A DNA stretch of 64,000 nt from Pilasporangium apinafurcum (lineage: Eukaryota > Oomycota > Peronosporomycetes > Pythiales > Pythiaceae). The notes under the pieces are model-generated. The model saw nothing but the letters and a program-made list of their open reading frames with translations, made no database searches and was not told the DNA's origin. A program made the translations under genes and the position numbers. The stretch is taken from positions 18,946-82,945 of the forward strand of contig BCKE01000074.1 of NCBI GenBank assembly GCA_001600495.1, in the 5' to 3' direction. Positions 22,389 to 33,356 of this stretch are shown here, piece after piece. Position 1 is the first letter of the stretch. Each line of letters begins with the position of its first letter.

Positions 22389-23661
22389 ATGCGAATGAAT
22401 ATGGAGCTTGTTAAGGCGGCGTTTCAATCGTCATTCGATTCGCAAGTAGGGCGACTGAACGAGCATGAACTCGACGATCTTCGCGCGGTATGACTGGGCG
22501 ATTGCGTTTCTGTTCATTGCGTAGCGTCTAATCCAAAGGTGTGCTGACTGAAGCTGATACTGTAGATGTTTCGATACTTCGACACCGATGGCGACGGGAC
22601 TATTGCCGCCGAACAAGTTTGTCGAATGTTTAGTCTCGTATGACCAAATAGCGTAAATGTTGTGACACTTAGCGCTTTTATAGTCTTAGTGGTTTGTTCG
22701 TTACCGTGAATGATGTAGTTAGGTCTTGATGTCAACCCGGTGCATGTCAAAGACTTAGGCGAAGTGTATTTATCAGGTACGTACACGATCAGGCTCGTGT
22801 TTAATGCAGTGTGTATGCACTGAAGCCTTGTTCCTTGTAGAGTTTATCAAAATCGTCGACAGTCATGTACCGATGTCTCTACCTTCTCTAACAACGGATC
22901 AAGCTGACGACGACAGAGTAGACAACAGCAGAACGAGACGAATCGGTAACACATCCATCAATCCACATCTTTCCAGCCCAACCCCCGGTTTGCACTTAGA
23001 AGAAGCAAATAATGGAGGAGCAGGCAGCAACGAAGATCTCGGAAATGCAGATAAAGAAGGTGCGATTCAAGAGCTCGACGAAGCCGCGATCCAAGAAAGA
23101 AACCGTAAATTGTGGGAAGATGAGTGGAAGCTGCTCGATACATACCGCCGAGGCTATGTGACCTTTGACGAATTGCGACTCTTTCTAGTTAGTTGTGCAT
23201 CAGAAATACCTGTCGCTGATCTCCTGCGAATGCTTGAGCTCTATGGCGAACTGTCCAGCACGCAGTCTGAGGAGTTCATTTTCACAAAAGTGGGGTTTCT
23301 CAAGTTTCGTCAGGAATATACCGCCAATGATCTCGTACATTCGGATAGAGACTTTTCCTCGGATGAGGATGACGGTGAGAATGCAGTGGAAGTGCCTGAT
23401 TACACTGCACGTGGGTCTATGGGTGATGAGGTAGTTGCAACTGGTAGGGAAAATGATGACAAACCCCAGGTACGGCTGGTGCGTCGCAGCAGTGAGGTGA
23501 ACAGTTCTAATGAAGCAGTGGTGCCGAGTTCCAGAGACGAAATTGTTGTCGATCCAAGTGCAATTGACCAGAGCGATGACGAAGACGAGAACGAAAATAA
23601 ACCAGAAGACAAAGAAGATGTAGACGGTGGGGACATAGGGAGGAATGATGAGGATGATTAA
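22389..23661 (+). CDS. EF-hand calcium-binding protein with acidic tail
   Basis: Four exons with closing phases: 22389-22487, 22566-22637, 22719-22776 and 22841-23661, giving 349 residues. The ATG at 22389 is preceded directly by an in-frame TGA. The N-terminal half resembles the calmodulin/centrin pattern: a first loop DTDGDGTIAAEQ (helix FRYFD before it; position 12 is Gln instead of Glu, so weaker binding is possible), then SLLGLDVNPVHVKDL. A second, looser EF-hand lies around residue 180 (LLDTYRRGYVTFDELRLFL) with only part of the ligands. The C-terminal 120 residues are Asp/Glu-rich (DDEDENENKPEDKEDVDGGD). The role is unknown; it could be a calcium sensor or scaffold. Confidence 0.75.
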
Positions 23662-24074
23662 AGTCTATATGTGGGTAAAGGTGGACTATGACTTATTCGT
23701 ATCCAACAACCCTCCAAGATCCATGTTTTTCAAAAAGCATGATACTGTGGCACAATAGTAAAGTCCTCATCCGATCACACAAAGTTGTAAATACATCTTC
23801 GTCGACATCCAGAGCATGCTATGTGAGTGCCATTATGAAGCCAATCTTGATGTGATTTCATTCCAGAAATGCGCCATTTTTCTTCTCTGTGACAAGGGTT
23901 ACTCTTATCATTCATTGGTTGAAATTTCGCAAGTGCACCTAACTGTAGAAATTTTTCAGCATCGCTGCCCATCTTTGCTGTTTTGTGTCCGACGTTCGAG
24001 TGAATATGCGCCAGTTGAAAAATCAGATTATGCAGTGAGGAGCTACACACAACCGATTAAGAAGAGAAAAAGCA
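23662..24074. other. Intergenic, nothing recognised
   Basis: About 410 bp between the EF-hand gene and the zinc-ribbon gene. Short frames only, no motifs. Confidence 0.4.
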
Positions 24075-24544
24075 ATGAACCAACCGCGTTACCCCTCCGA
24101 CTTCCATACCCAAGATCCACAAGGTCACCGTGATAAGGTAGGCTACTCTGATATGGTATAAAGGCAGTTGTTTGCATGGTAAACTGACATTTATGTGGTG
24201 TGCTTTGATGAAATTGAAGAAAGATACGTCACAGGACGAAGCGCTGGCACGGCAGCTGCAGTACCAATACAGCCAAGAACAGGGATATGTAATGGCACAG
24301 CCACAGCCAGTGGCAGAGCTCCCGTATAGCTGTGGCGCGTGTCGAACAACACATATCGTCCGCAATGCGGTGGACGGTGCAGCCTTTCGGTGCACGACCT
24401 GTGGTGCTGAGAACCGCATTTCATTGCGATCACAGCGACCGATTGTCGTCGTGTACGTTCGTTATATTGAGTGGGTTTCGATAAAGCAAAAGGTGACATG
24501 CGTGCTGACATGTGGTTATTTGTTTTGTTTTGGTGTAGCGATGA
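24075..24544 (+). CDS. Small zinc-ribbon protein, 3' end uncertain
   Basis: Exon 1 is 24075-24137 and exon 2 begins at 24220, joined in phase 0 (GTAGGC..TTGAAG). The core is a zinc ribbon: YSCGACRTTHIVRNAVDGAA followed by FRCTTCGAENRIS, with two C-x2-C pairs 20 residues apart, preceded by a helix DEALARQLQYQYSQEQGY that looks like a ubiquitin-interacting or coiled segment. If exon 2 ends at 24450 (GTC|GTGTAC) and a last tiny exon starts at 24539 (TGTAG|CGATGA) the protein has 99 residues. Reading through instead would extend the frame to 24666 with an implausible tail. The function is unknown; the ribbon resembles LSD1/plant-type or ubiquitin-pathway zinc ribbons. Confidence 0.5.
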
Positions 24545-24788
24545 CACACGTTCGTCGTTTTGCATTCCAATTCCGCTTATCTGCACCATTATGTAAGAAG
24601 AAATCTCGCCTCAGGCTTATCTGTTTTCCTGGCCAAACGACTTCGTCAGCCATGAACTACGAATGATATTCGAGTCATATTCGACAGAGATGCCATTTAT
24701 TCACTATCAGTAGTCGTAACATTGCGAACACGTAGCAACTATGTATATTCTTGCCATGTTTCTTCGACTCGTTGGTCTTCGTTTTGAA

Positions 24789-26044
24789 TTACGAATGTTT
24801 TCGCCTATGCAACATGAAGACAATCACAACCACTACACCATACACCAGCGCGACTAATTTCGTGTCAAATCCATCCAACATCGCAATTGGATTGCGTTCC
24901 ACGTGAATCACATCTCCTCCGCCTGTTCCACCTGAATGAGCATCGCATGTACTACGACAGGCGCCGCAGGGGCATTGCTTCACCTCTGTTTCCGATGCGA
25001 TCGACGGCAGGAGCTGCGCCTGCATGGGCAAAGTCGAGCGCGCATTCTCCACCTCTGAGTAATTTTCGCATCGATACATGTGATGATCAAAGGCTGTGGT
25101 GTTAGTTAACGGGAAATCCAAATGAATGTATTCCCCATGACCCACTGCGCCAACCTGCATTTGGAAATTGAGGAACCCGAGCGACGACTTCATCGCTGCG
25201 ACGGTTGATGCCATGGCTGTGTTCTTGCATGAATCAAAGAGCGAGCATGTCATTTCCTTTGTGAGTGAGACGTTGAGTTCTAGCACCTTGACATGGTCTT
25301 TGCCTGACATGGGATCAGGACGGTAGTTGATACTCGGATAGGGCAAATGAAGATGCATGAACTCCGATTGGCGAGGAGAACAAACGATGCCACACCAAAG
25401 ATTGAGTAGATTGGTCGCGCAGGCATCACAACCACCGCCACTGTTTTTCCCAAACACACTAGCGATTAACTTGAAGTTTTCGGCCATGCCGCGGTTCTGC
25501 TGCCATGAGCAGCAGGCATTGTCTTTATATTCAGGACACTGAATCGCGTACTCATCACAGTGCGAACCGGCAACCATGCCGTCGTTTCGGCAAACACATT
25601 TACCATCCACACATTTGCCTTTATTATTGCAATCCGTCGCATTGGTGCACTCTCCACCGCCAGTTACTATGAGCAAGAGATGGAAAAACAGAATTTGATG
25701 TTAACATCACAGCCACATATGGTTGGTAATCCGAAACGAGAAACTTCACCTGTGGGCCAGCCTTCTCCACTCATCTGCATGCAAACCCCACACAACCAAA
25801 CAACATCCGTCAGCATAACCTACACCAATACGTTGCTACTCGGCAATGCATTAATGAAAACTACCGGCAGTGGATCGACCGGTGCTGGGTGTGCTTCAGG
25901 AATACATGCATCATAATCCGGAACATTTCCAGGATTGACACAGGTCTGTGTCATCACACACTTGGCGGCTGTCTCTCCATACAGGAAAACCATGCATAAC
26001 AGCACAGCTGTCACGTGCCAAGAGACTCTCAAACTCGTATTCAT
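24789..26044 (-). CDS. Stand-alone NPC1 N-terminal-domain protein with one C-terminal membrane helix
   Basis: Three exons with closing phases: 26044-25865, a 25-nt microexon 25774-25750, and 25666-24789, giving 360 residues. There is a signal peptide (WHVTAVLLCMVFLYGETAA), then the Cys-rich N-terminal domain of Niemann-Pick C1: an EGF-like insert CTNATDCNNKGKCVDGKCVC, then CPEYKDNACCSWQQN, CDACATNLLNLWCGIVCSPR followed by QSEF, and the closing CPCGACRSTC. In NPC1 this domain binds cholesterol in the lysosome lumen and hands it to the membrane. Here the chain ends after one helix, LVALVYGVVVVIVFMLHRRK, with no sterol-sensing or RND transporter part. It may be a sterol carrier or receptor tethered to a membrane (inference). 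It diverges from recA across 218 bp. Confidence 0.82.
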
Positions 26045-26262
26045 TCAACCAACTTCTCTGCCGATGGACCAAGCAGCTCCCTTCTTTTGTCCCTTTTGAC
26101 TACCTTGAAGATTGAACTAGTATCTCACCTTCTTGCAACATTCAATGGGGAGCTCCTTCAAACAACATTCTATAATAATGTCACGCGAAGGTAACGCTGC
26201 AACATTTTGGTTGATTTCGCAACTTGTCAATTAGTGCATTGGCTGAGCATTGCAAGAGGAAG

Positions 26263-27931
26263 ATGCTGCGTTTCCGTGCACCGTTGCGTGCGCTGCAAGG
26301 CCGTAAGCTCGTAAACCAATGCGTGCGCGGGAAGCGAACATCCTCAAAAGGATCAGTTGGTAATGGTGGCGGTGACAGAAGCGCGGCGTTGGCCATGGCA
26401 ATCCGCCAGATCGAGAGCAGCTTTGGCAAAGGATCGGTCATGCAATTGGGTTCAACGTACGTGCAGTTGTGCCCACTTCATATACTTATAACTTTTATTG
26501 CTTATGCGATGAATGTCCTGGTAGAACCATAACATGTTTATTCACTTTCTTCTCACGAATGTGGTTAGGAAAATCGCAGAAAAAGTAGAAGTCATCTCTT
26601 CGGGTTCGTTGTCGCTTGATGTGGCCTTAGGCATTGGCGGCTTGCCGAAAGGGTGCGAACGCAACAAAGATTAAGCAATCTACATTTGTGTCAAAATACT
26701 CACCTATCCATATTGCGTTTTACTTTTGTTTATTATATAGACGCGTAGTGGAAATTTATGGTCCAGAAAGCTCAGGCAAAACAACACTGGCATTGAGTTG
26801 CATCGCAGAAGCACAAAAACAGGTGCAAAGCTTGTCATGTAATCGGCCATATGCAACTGATTATGATGCGCTGACATTGTAATCCATAATTTAGGACGGC
26901 GTTTGTGCATTTATTGATGCTGAACATGCCATTGATGCGCACTACGCCAAGGCGCTGGGCGTCAATATCGACGAGCTTTATATTTCGCAACCAGACTCCG
27001 GTGAGCAAGCCCTGGAAATCGCAGACACGCTCATTCGGTCAGGAGCAGTGGATTTGGTGGTGCTCGACAGTGTGGCTGCGTTGGTGCCCCGTGCAGAGCT
27101 TGAAGGAGAGATGGGTGATCAGCAAATTGCTCTACAGGCTCGACTCATGAGTCAAGCTCTTCGGAAACTCACCGGCTCGCTTTCAAAATCCAATTGCACG
27201 ATCATTTTTCTTAACCAGATCCGTCAGAAAGTCGGAATCATATTTGGGTCACCTGAAGTCACGTCAGGTGGCACGGCATTGCGATATTACGCCTCGGTAC
27301 GGCTGGATATCCGGCGGAAAGCAGCGATCAAAGAAGGCGATAAAGTGGTAGGGAATGAAACTGTGGTCAAAGTGGCCAAGAACAAGCTCGCCTCACCGTT
27401 CAAAGTCGCGACGTTCGACATGATGTTTGGAAAAGGCATTGATCGATACTCGGAGCTGGTAGGGTGATATGTGTGTTTAATAATTATACTGACGATGATG
27501 AATTGACATCCTTATAATTGTTTTGCTGCAACTGGCAGCTAGATTTAGGCATTCAGCTAGGGTTATTGAAGCGGTCTGGGGCCTGGTACAACATCGTTGG
27601 ACGAGAAGGTACATATACAGTAGCGATATCTTGTTCTATGAACCAGTACTGACATGATCATTCTGTATATTTAATGACAGATCCAATTGGACAGGGGAAG
27701 ACCAAGGCAAAGCTGTTCTTGGAGGCAAACCCAGAGATCGCACAGGAGATAGAAGACAAGATACGCAAATCACTTTTTGAGCCACACGACAGCAATGCTA
27801 CGAATCTAGAGTCCCAAGATGAACCACACGAAGTTACACATGTTGGAAAAGATTTGACGCTCAAAGAAAGTGATGCCATCAGTCATGATATTAGCGTGGA
27901 AGATCCATATGATGACGAAGTAAATCCTTAA
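26263..27931 (+). CDS. Mitochondrial RecA recombinase (bacterial type)
   Basis: Six exons with closing phases: 26263-26456, 26569-26652, 26741-26822, 26895-27458, 27539-27608 and 27681-27931, giving 414 residues. The first 28 residues are Arg/Lys-rich with no acidic residue ([20 protein letters not shown]), as expected for a mitochondrial presequence. The RecA core is complete: Walker [11 protein letters not shown], Walker B region [20 protein letters not shown], the glutamate of the AFIDAEHA block, L1 and L2 DNA-binding loops (EGEMGDQQ and [18 protein letters not shown]), and the C-terminal KAGAWY-like SGAWYNI and GQGK motifs. The tail is acidic ([11 protein letters not shown]). The protein would pair and exchange homologous DNA in organelle repair. 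A bacterial RecA in the nucleus is known for oomycetes, plants and some protists and reflects endosymbiont gene transfer. Confidence 0.95.
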
Positions 27932-27981
27932 GCTTTTTTGGTAAGATTTCATGGAGGTATATGTGTTGCATTCGTTTTGTG

Positions 27982-30900
27982 TTAAGCCCACAAGGGCTGC
28001 TTATGCGACAGCACATATAGCAAATCATTTCCTGTGAGAACATCGCCAGGAAATGGATTGACATACACGTATCCAAACGGTACACTACGCTCACTTTCAG
28101 GCAATTCTACTCGTGCTGCAGGTCGTCCCGAATGGACGAGAAGCGTTACATCTGGTCGACATCGATAGACTCCAAGCGCCAGGATTCCGTCAGACGATAG
28201 TAGATAATGAAAAACGTAGTCGAAGGTTTTACCCACAAAGTCGAGTGGCACTTCCACTGCAAAAAGCGAGCTGCGTTTAATGCTGTGTGGCGACGCGATA
28301 GATGAACTAGTTGGAGAACCTGTAGCGCCAAATGGGGTCGAGCTCGATGCCTGTGGAGGTGAGGTGGGCATCGTCAGGTAGTCCTTCTGCATATATAAGA
28401 ACAGGGACATTGTAAGCATTCATTTTATATAGATGACGCATACAGACAAGAGGGGCACGTACATCTTTCCACGACGCGAAGATGAATTCGCGCAGGATGC
28501 TTTTGATCATCGAATTGAAGTACTGGTTGATGAGCAAACTGTCGCAAAGCGACGTACTGTACGTCAATCCAGACGCAAATGCTGGTGACATAAAGAAGTT
28601 CCTTGCAAACGCCATCGATGATGTCGATGAGAGCATGCGTTGTTGATTCTCATCGAATGACGGAAACCATTCACTCGCAAGCAGGTTCTGCGAAATGAAG
28701 TGCACGTTGGCTCGGTTGATCAGCTCCGTGATGATACGAGGTGCGCGCTGAGGGCCAATGAACGTTGCAATTGCCTTGTGAAGAGCAATGCAGGACTGAT
28801 GTAGATATTCAAACAGGCAGTTAGTGCGTTATTGTCAATTTGATGGAGAGTACAAAAGTAGTGAATCAATGTATACTTACAGCGTCAGCAAGTAGTTCAG
28901 ACGACCCTGACTCGGATATCTCTCCCTCACCGTACGTGATGACGATCTTGAACGCTTTCTCAAACCCAGCACGCTCCAAGGTTGACCTGTGGAACGGATT
29001 ACCCACAACAAAATTGACACGACGAAAGTGGCGAAATGTCTCGTATATTTCAGCGCTCGGCAAAATGGAGGTGACAATGATCACAGGACGATGCTGGCGA
29101 AGTGCTTTGACTCGCAATGGTCCAAGTAAGTACTCCAAATGGTTCGGGAAGGAGGTGGCGGACAATACACACACTATAATCGGGGCTATGGTCAGGTTAA
29201 GTTGTTGTACATCTTCCACAACAGCATCATCGATACTCTTGATCCTGCGTAATTGGCCGTCAACGCTACTATCGGAATCTAATTTCACCTGCCAATCGAC
29301 AATCTTGGATCTCCTTCGCGTAGTCTCACCTGGTGAATGCTGGTCGCTGCTTGTGTCAGTCGTGACCGATCCACCAACGCTCATGACGCGGATATCGATA
29401 TTATTATTTTTATTGTTAGTAGTATTATTGTTTTGCCGATGAGATGTCCATGCTGTGTGCATCTTGTCTGCGCTGCACGGGTACATGAACGTTACTGCAT
29501 TCGCGGCTCGTCGGTCTTTTGCAATGACGAACACCGTTTCATCCCCCACACACGAGTATGAATTGCCTGGATTCAAAAGAATCTTCCCCTCACTGAACGA
29601 CATAGCTCCTTCATGCGAACGTGAAAGAACAGCAAAAACAATCACACCAGCGCATTGCGAGTATGCCAGTGAAGCAACTTCCGCAAAAGTTTTACCAAGC
29701 ACGACCGATGATGAAGGTAACGGCACTGAGTAGACTTCGAGGCTGGAGCCACGAAGATACCGTTCTTCCCAAGAATCATTATCGCTGTACGCTGCGCTTT
29801 CTGGCCCATCGTAGCTAGATGTGGACGTGAGGTTGTACAAGAAGGTCGAGAACCCTGGACAGACGCAGTTTTGACCCATGAGTGAGAGCATGACTTCGGA
29901 AAAGTAGAGTATATTCTTCACGTCCAAGTCCTCCATCAAGTGACGATTACTTGAAAGATGCATCTGCGCGTAGATCTTGGCGTGCGGAGCCAGTCGTTTT
30001 GCGGCCATGACGCGCATAAGTGTGCGGTGGTCGCTTGCCTGATTGTCTTCCTGCCCGCATCGCCGCGAGAGAATGAAAATGGCATCAGCACAATCGCAGG
30101 CAGCGCGTTGCGCATCATCAACATCCAATATCGACCCTTGAAGGAAGCTTGCGCGTTTCTCGAAAAACGGATCCATAAGTAATGCGATCATGGACGTAGA
30201 TGGCTCGTCTTCACTCAGCACAACAACGTTAAGATCGACCATATCGTGATCATCGTGGAAAACTTCGCTGAAGAAATGATCGATCCGTGAGGGCGTGAGG
30301 TCTCCACAGAGCACGATGTGCTTCGTGGTTTTTGAAGGTTTAAATACCATCAATTCGTACTGCGAAAACGATTTGCCCAAGTCTAGTATACGTGAAATCT
30401 GATACGGAACTATCAAGATCAAGACGATGACCAGTACACCGACAAAAACTTTGGCGAGAACGTTGTCTGCGGGTGGCGTTTGGATTGTCACAAACACCAG
30501 CACGGAGTTGAAAAACGAATTGAAAAACGTCCAATCGCCCATATGCGTAACGCTGAGTTTACCGTCGGAAGTTTCTGCGATCTGGATGATTCCTGCAGCG
30601 CCAGCGATAATTAATACGATTTGTAGATAACAGAGCATGGCGAATTGCCGCATGGGCGTCATGAGCGCGTGGCAGCGACTGAGAATCGATTTGGTTTCGA
30701 TATAACACTTGACGAAGCGTACCGGGTAGACGAATCGCCAGTACGAAGCATCATACCACATTGTACTACGCAGAAGACAAGGTAAGAAAGTGACTGTCTA
30801 TGTTTGATGTGGTTTAGTCGGTATTGATCAATTGAACAATAATACTCAACTGGTATTTCAGGAAGAATGATGTTGGAAGCACCGGCAGGATCACGATGGC

Positions 30901-31638
30901 ACTCACGAGACCATTTAGAGAAAGGATATAGTCGATCCGATGATCCGAGAGGTAGACGCCCCGAAAGAGATAATCGAGTGTGAAGCATGACGCACAGAAG
31001 AGTTCGGTCATCCAGAGCCACGTTGGCAGCTAATCATATTTGAATGTAAGGAACACTAGATAAATGGAGCAAGCAATTGATACTTACGTCATTGACAGGG
31101 ATATACGTATTGACGATGTAGGATGCTACATACACCAACGAGACAATGGCCAAGAACAAGTCCAGTCCAACCCCAAATGTACTGTGGTCTAGGAAGCTGT
31201 AGATAAAACATCGAAATAGGCATAAATGGCAATGGTATAAAGATACTCAGCTTCGTGTAAGACGTACCGACTGATGCGGTCGCGGCTGTGGTACGCTTTT
31301 CCTCCAGTGATGAAACGCACATTCGTAGTCAATGACGCACTTTCCGGTTCTACATATTCCACAAGGGCACACAGTTTAGCCATTCAATTGTAGATCCTGC
31401 CATCTTTGAGTAGACTAGATAAACATACCAAAGTCACCTGCGGGCTGGTGGCTAGGAGACAACATTGCATGATGCTTCATCCGCTTGACCTAGGCACAGA
31501 AAGAGATCGTGCATGATTGCATGGAAGGATTCATACTTGGAAATTACACCCAATAATCCTAGAGACGCCTACCATGGAGATGCTGCCATAGTGGGCAGAC
31601 GGCTGCGACTTCTTCTCGACTAAATGGTGCTGCTCCAT
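27982..31638 (-). CDS. Slo/BK-family RCK-domain ion channel with altered pore filter
   Basis: Eight exons with closing phases: 31638-31573, 31489-31429, 31349-31268, 31196-31088, 31029-30851, 30765-28881, 28795-28463 and 28386-27982, giving 1039 residues. The topology follows Slo channels: several helices from about residue 80, an S4-like YWRFVYPVRFVKCYIETKSI at about 175, a pore region at about 245-300, then RCK1 starting at KHIVLCGDLTPSRIDHFFSE (about 312) and a second RCK. The Slo-type end YVYVNPFPGDVLTGNDLLYV is also there. At the place where K+ channels have TVGYGD this protein has TIQTPPAD (residues 259-266). An upstream exon at about 31866-31816 (DASSSADSDDDIHIEHV) can join in phase 0, so the true N terminus may be longer. 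The gene ends 50 bp from the convergent recA. Confidence 0.85.
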
Positions 31639-32124
31639 GAAAGTGATAGATGTTCACGTTGCTCTTTGTAAATGCACGTCCTGCAACCAACCAAGAGCAA
31701 CGAAGTTCTGAAAATGAAAAAAACGAAAGATTGCAGCGGTCGTCTGCGACGGACGCAACGATCGAAGATCCGCTTCTGTATTCATGAACCGTTAACCGGT
31801 TTGAAAGAAATTACTTGCATGTACCACATGTTCGATATGGATGTCATCGTCAGAATCAGCTGAGGAAGAAGCATCTGAATAGAAATTGTTGATGGTTGGA
31901 AACGGTTAATGGATGCCATTGATGGATCATAGGTGCGGCTGACTCATAGAAGATGAAGCATACTGTGTGTTAGTATGCGGTGCTATTGATGATTCTCAAT
32001 ATATTATCGCAATTCCTAATGCGAGGTCGTGCAGATACGGAAGCGAATGGAATGAGCACGTGCGCTCAAAGAGAAACTAAACCAGCAGGAAGACTCAATG
32101 ATGCTGATGATAGAAGTAGTATGT
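31639..32124. other. Region between the channel gene and the decayed Fanzor element
   Basis: It contains the possible extra 5' exon of the channel gene near 31816-31866 and probably its promoter. By analogy with TnpB elements the DNA just past the 3' end of the nuclease frame (below 32125) is where a guide RNA (omega RNA) would have been encoded. No conserved structure could be established by eye. Confidence 0.35.
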
Positions 32125-33356
32125 TTACTGGCGATTACTAGAATACGGCCTAACCGTGTGGACACGTTTGAAAAGCTGATTGACTCCCTCACTGTCCACG
32201 GATACTTTTCCTACATTCTTTTCTCCTCGTCGTAACTCTGGTGGTCTTGGAAGTCCATGTAGGAGACATATAGCGAGTGTAAGCATGTTCTTCGACGTAT
32301 TCACATCTCGCTCCCACGTGATTCTGCACTCGCTGTTGTTACAGTGGAAAACCTGGTAGGAAAACTTGACGTTTGCGCTCCCATCAGCTTTTTTATCGGA
32401 ATGGCGTCTCCTCAAGCTGCTGATAGCATTCGGAGCATTACTGACTCGTGCAGTACTCGTCAATCTGCAGCACGGTCGCGCGCTTTGCCAGCTCATATGT
32501 AAATCGCTTCATGGATCCATGAGCGTGATCTTTGACGAAGTCCTGTTGATTCCAGTCACTGAGGTCAATGCAAACCTGAGGACTTGGTGTGGGTACCAAC
32601 CGCTTTGTCAGATGTACCAACGTCTTCCGACTAAATCTAGACTGAAGGAAACGCCATTTACGAAATGGATGCGATGCACAAAAGCTCACCAAGAAATCGA
32701 GATGCCTTCACACATGCTTGACGTTTGTCATATACTGGTCATACGACACTTTCTTGAACGAAGGCATCTCCCGGATAATCCTTCCGTGCTCATGTTCTCG
32801 CTGCTTCAAGTTCTCGTGCCAGAACATACACTTGTTCATTCCGGCGAGATGCCTGTACTCTCACATAGATATCTGTTGAATGTCGTACTGCTGCTTACTG
32901 GCTCGCTTGCGTCGAACACCGTGCTTGTGTCTCCTCTTCCTTTTCTTCTTCCGCTTCTTTCGCCTTTTCTGCTTCGACTCTTTCACCTGATTCTACTTGG
33001 ATTTCCTTCCGTTGCATTTCGCTTTCTTCTCTTCCACATCAACTTTTCGCACACGAATGGCAGTGTAGAGCGACCGCATACCAGGGTCGATCGCAACGAC
33101 AGTATCGGGAGCGCAATTGTCAGGAGATATCATCATGCCTTTGTCTTTCTCTTTCACGGGACGCTGCTGGAGGTGTTCATTCTTGAAGAAGATGTGTTCT
33201 GGCAGCGTTGACATCTCTCTCAGTGAGGACACTCCAAGACTTTCTGATACCAAACATCTCGTTGAGAAGTTGCTTCTGTTCCTTTGTTGGATACAATCTT
33301 ACTTTCAAGCTGCTGTTTGGACTTGGTTTATCTATCTTGCATCGTTTGATCAGCAT
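32125..33356 (-). pseudogene. Fanzor (eukaryotic TnpB/OrfB-like RNA-guided nuclease) pseudogene
   Basis: Starting at ATG 33356 the frame reads the TnpB N-terminal motif LKVRLYPTKEQKQLLNEMFG, after which sequence normally present between this motif and the nuclease core is missing and the frame shifts near 33250. The next frame gives the RuvC-I motif VVAIDPGMRSLYTAIRV (catalytic Asp kept), a Lys/Arg-rich stretch that looks like a nuclear signal, and the conserved block ending VLQIDEYCTSQ. This frame is broken by stops at 32995, 32863, 32710 and 32440. Just past the last stop it gives CSEC, the first zinc-finger pair. A second frameshift then leads to FHCNNSECRITWERDVNTSK, the second zinc-finger pair and RuvC-III with its Asp. 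The gene is inactive. Intact relatives cut DNA under guidance of an element-encoded RNA. An IS200/IS605-type OrfB is the alternative family, but the neighbouring serine recombinase argues for IS607. Confidence 0.72.

Noticed and set aside
31573-31700. Alternative frame HFHGAAPFSREEVAAVCPLW across the first channel exon
   Set aside because: It runs into a stop shortly after the next splice junction and cannot join the membrane-domain exons in phase, whereas the chosen frame can.
32366-33211. Plus-strand open frame of 281 codons across the Fanzor region
   Set aside because: The Leu/Phe-rich stretch is the complement of the Lys/Arg-rich and zinc-finger parts of the minus-strand pseudogene; no motif of its own.
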